64,000 nt of DNA, from positions 914,472 through 978,471 of the forward strand of contig CAADRB010000052.1 in NCBI GenBank assembly GCA_900708905.1, given 5' to 3'. Both the position numbers and the translations under genes were made by a program. Under the pieces are notes generated by a model, which was given only the letters and a program-made list of their open reading frames with translations, did no database searches and was not told the origin of the DNA. Positions within the stretch are counted from its first letter, which is position 1. Each line of letters opens with the position of its first letter. The stretch is from Hymenolepis diminuta. Lineage: Eukaryota > Platyhelminthes > Cestoda > Cyclophyllidea > Hymenolepididae. Positions 63,495-64,000 of the stretch are shown here, piece by piece.

Positions 63495-63872
63495 TTACTT
63501 ATATATCTTGCATGACAATTGGTGGACGTTTATCTTTAGGATGTTGAGATGTTTAAAGCACTTGGCTGTATAGACGCTTATGGCCTTCAGGAAGACATAG
63601 GGAAAGACTGTATCAAGAATAAAACTTAAACGGAGATAAGTAACTTTCACCAACGATCTATACCAAGGTGTACAATGGTATTCTGGTGGGATTTCATTCT
63701 TGAAAATGCAATTTGTGACTGGCCTTGTTTGCAGTTGAGGCCTCATTTCACTAACATTTGTGGCAGCTTTCAATTTGCAAAATTCACTGAATTTCCGTAT
63801 CACGCTATGACTGACTATTTCATTCACAAATTCGTAAAATGTTACAAATTGCTCTTCATCCAAGCCGGAAAT
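63495..63872 (-). CDS. Possible coding exon, faintly EF-hand/PLC-like
   Basis: On the minus strand a strong acceptor (CACTATTTTTCAACAG) is followed from 63872 by an open frame beginning ISGLDEEQFVTFYEFVNEI. The frame stays open to 63495. The exon could end earlier at a GTTAGT donor near 63755, after about 39 codons (...FCKLKAATN). The DEEQFVTFYEFV stretch recalls the EF-hand region of phospholipase C, where a D/E-E-x-x-x-FY pattern is seen, but this is a single weak resemblance with no neighbouring exon found. Confidence 0.25.
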   Translation of the reverse strand: MSGLDEEQFVTFYEFVNEIVSHSVIRKFSEFCKLKAATNVSEMRPQLQTRPVTNCIFKNEIPPEYHCTPWYRSLVKVTYLRLSFILDTVFPYVFLKAISVYTAKCFKHLNILKINVHQLSCKIYK

Positions 63873-64000
63873 CTGTTGAAAAATAGTGAACGACTTAATC
63901 TGTCGAAGAAAATGATTTCTTGACTAATTTATCAGAAAAGACAGTTTGTGGTTGGTTGACCCGATAGTCCAGTTCTGTAAGGGGAATATAGGAGTATCGT

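Overview
The window looks like repeat-dense, AT-rich nuclear DNA of an invertebrate animal. The evidence is one intron-containing gene for an RGK-subfamily (Rad/Gem/Rem) Ras-like GTPase, decayed Ty3/gypsy and mariner elements, a tRNA-related SINE and several dispersed repeat families. The species cannot be read from the sequence. A flatworm would fit the density of elements and the kilobase-size introns, but that is a guess. No bacterial-style operon, rRNA, intact tRNA gene or CRISPR array was seen.

Region by region. 1-1.3 kb holds two wrecked pieces of Ty3/gypsy pol, integrase on the minus strand and RNase H on the plus strand. 1.3-25.9 kb is mostly unrecognised AT-rich DNA with short dispersed repeats (families A, B and C below), a 307-base assembly gap (9195-9501) and a few low-confidence exon-like ORFs. 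25,947-37,314 is the only well-supported gene: four coding exons of an RGK GTPase (495 residues if the last exon seen is the true end). Its exons join in frame, its third intron appears to use a GC-AG splice pair, and its introns carry SINE, LTR and family A insertions. 40,855-42,067 is a complete-length but dead mariner element with matching terminal inverted repeats. 45.4-47.6 kb contains pieces of an LTR element in opposite orientations with a SINE beside one of them. 48.9-64 kb is repeat-rich and gene-poor, ending in a pyrimidine-rich tract and a possible minus-strand exon near 63.8 kb.

Working repeat names. Family A is a roughly 250-340 bp unclassified dispersed repeat with about 12 copies on both strands. 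Family B (about 85 bp), family C (about 100 bp) and family D (about 190 bp) have two or three copies each. All repeat calls were made by eye, without alignment software, so boundaries are good to roughly 10-30 bases unless termini are stated.

The genes do not form a pathway. The biology here is one signalling GTPase gene set in a landscape of dead or non-autonomous mobile elements. I did not find convincing evidence of a previously undescribed system. The best leads are the unusual features of the RGK gene and the unclassified family A repeat.
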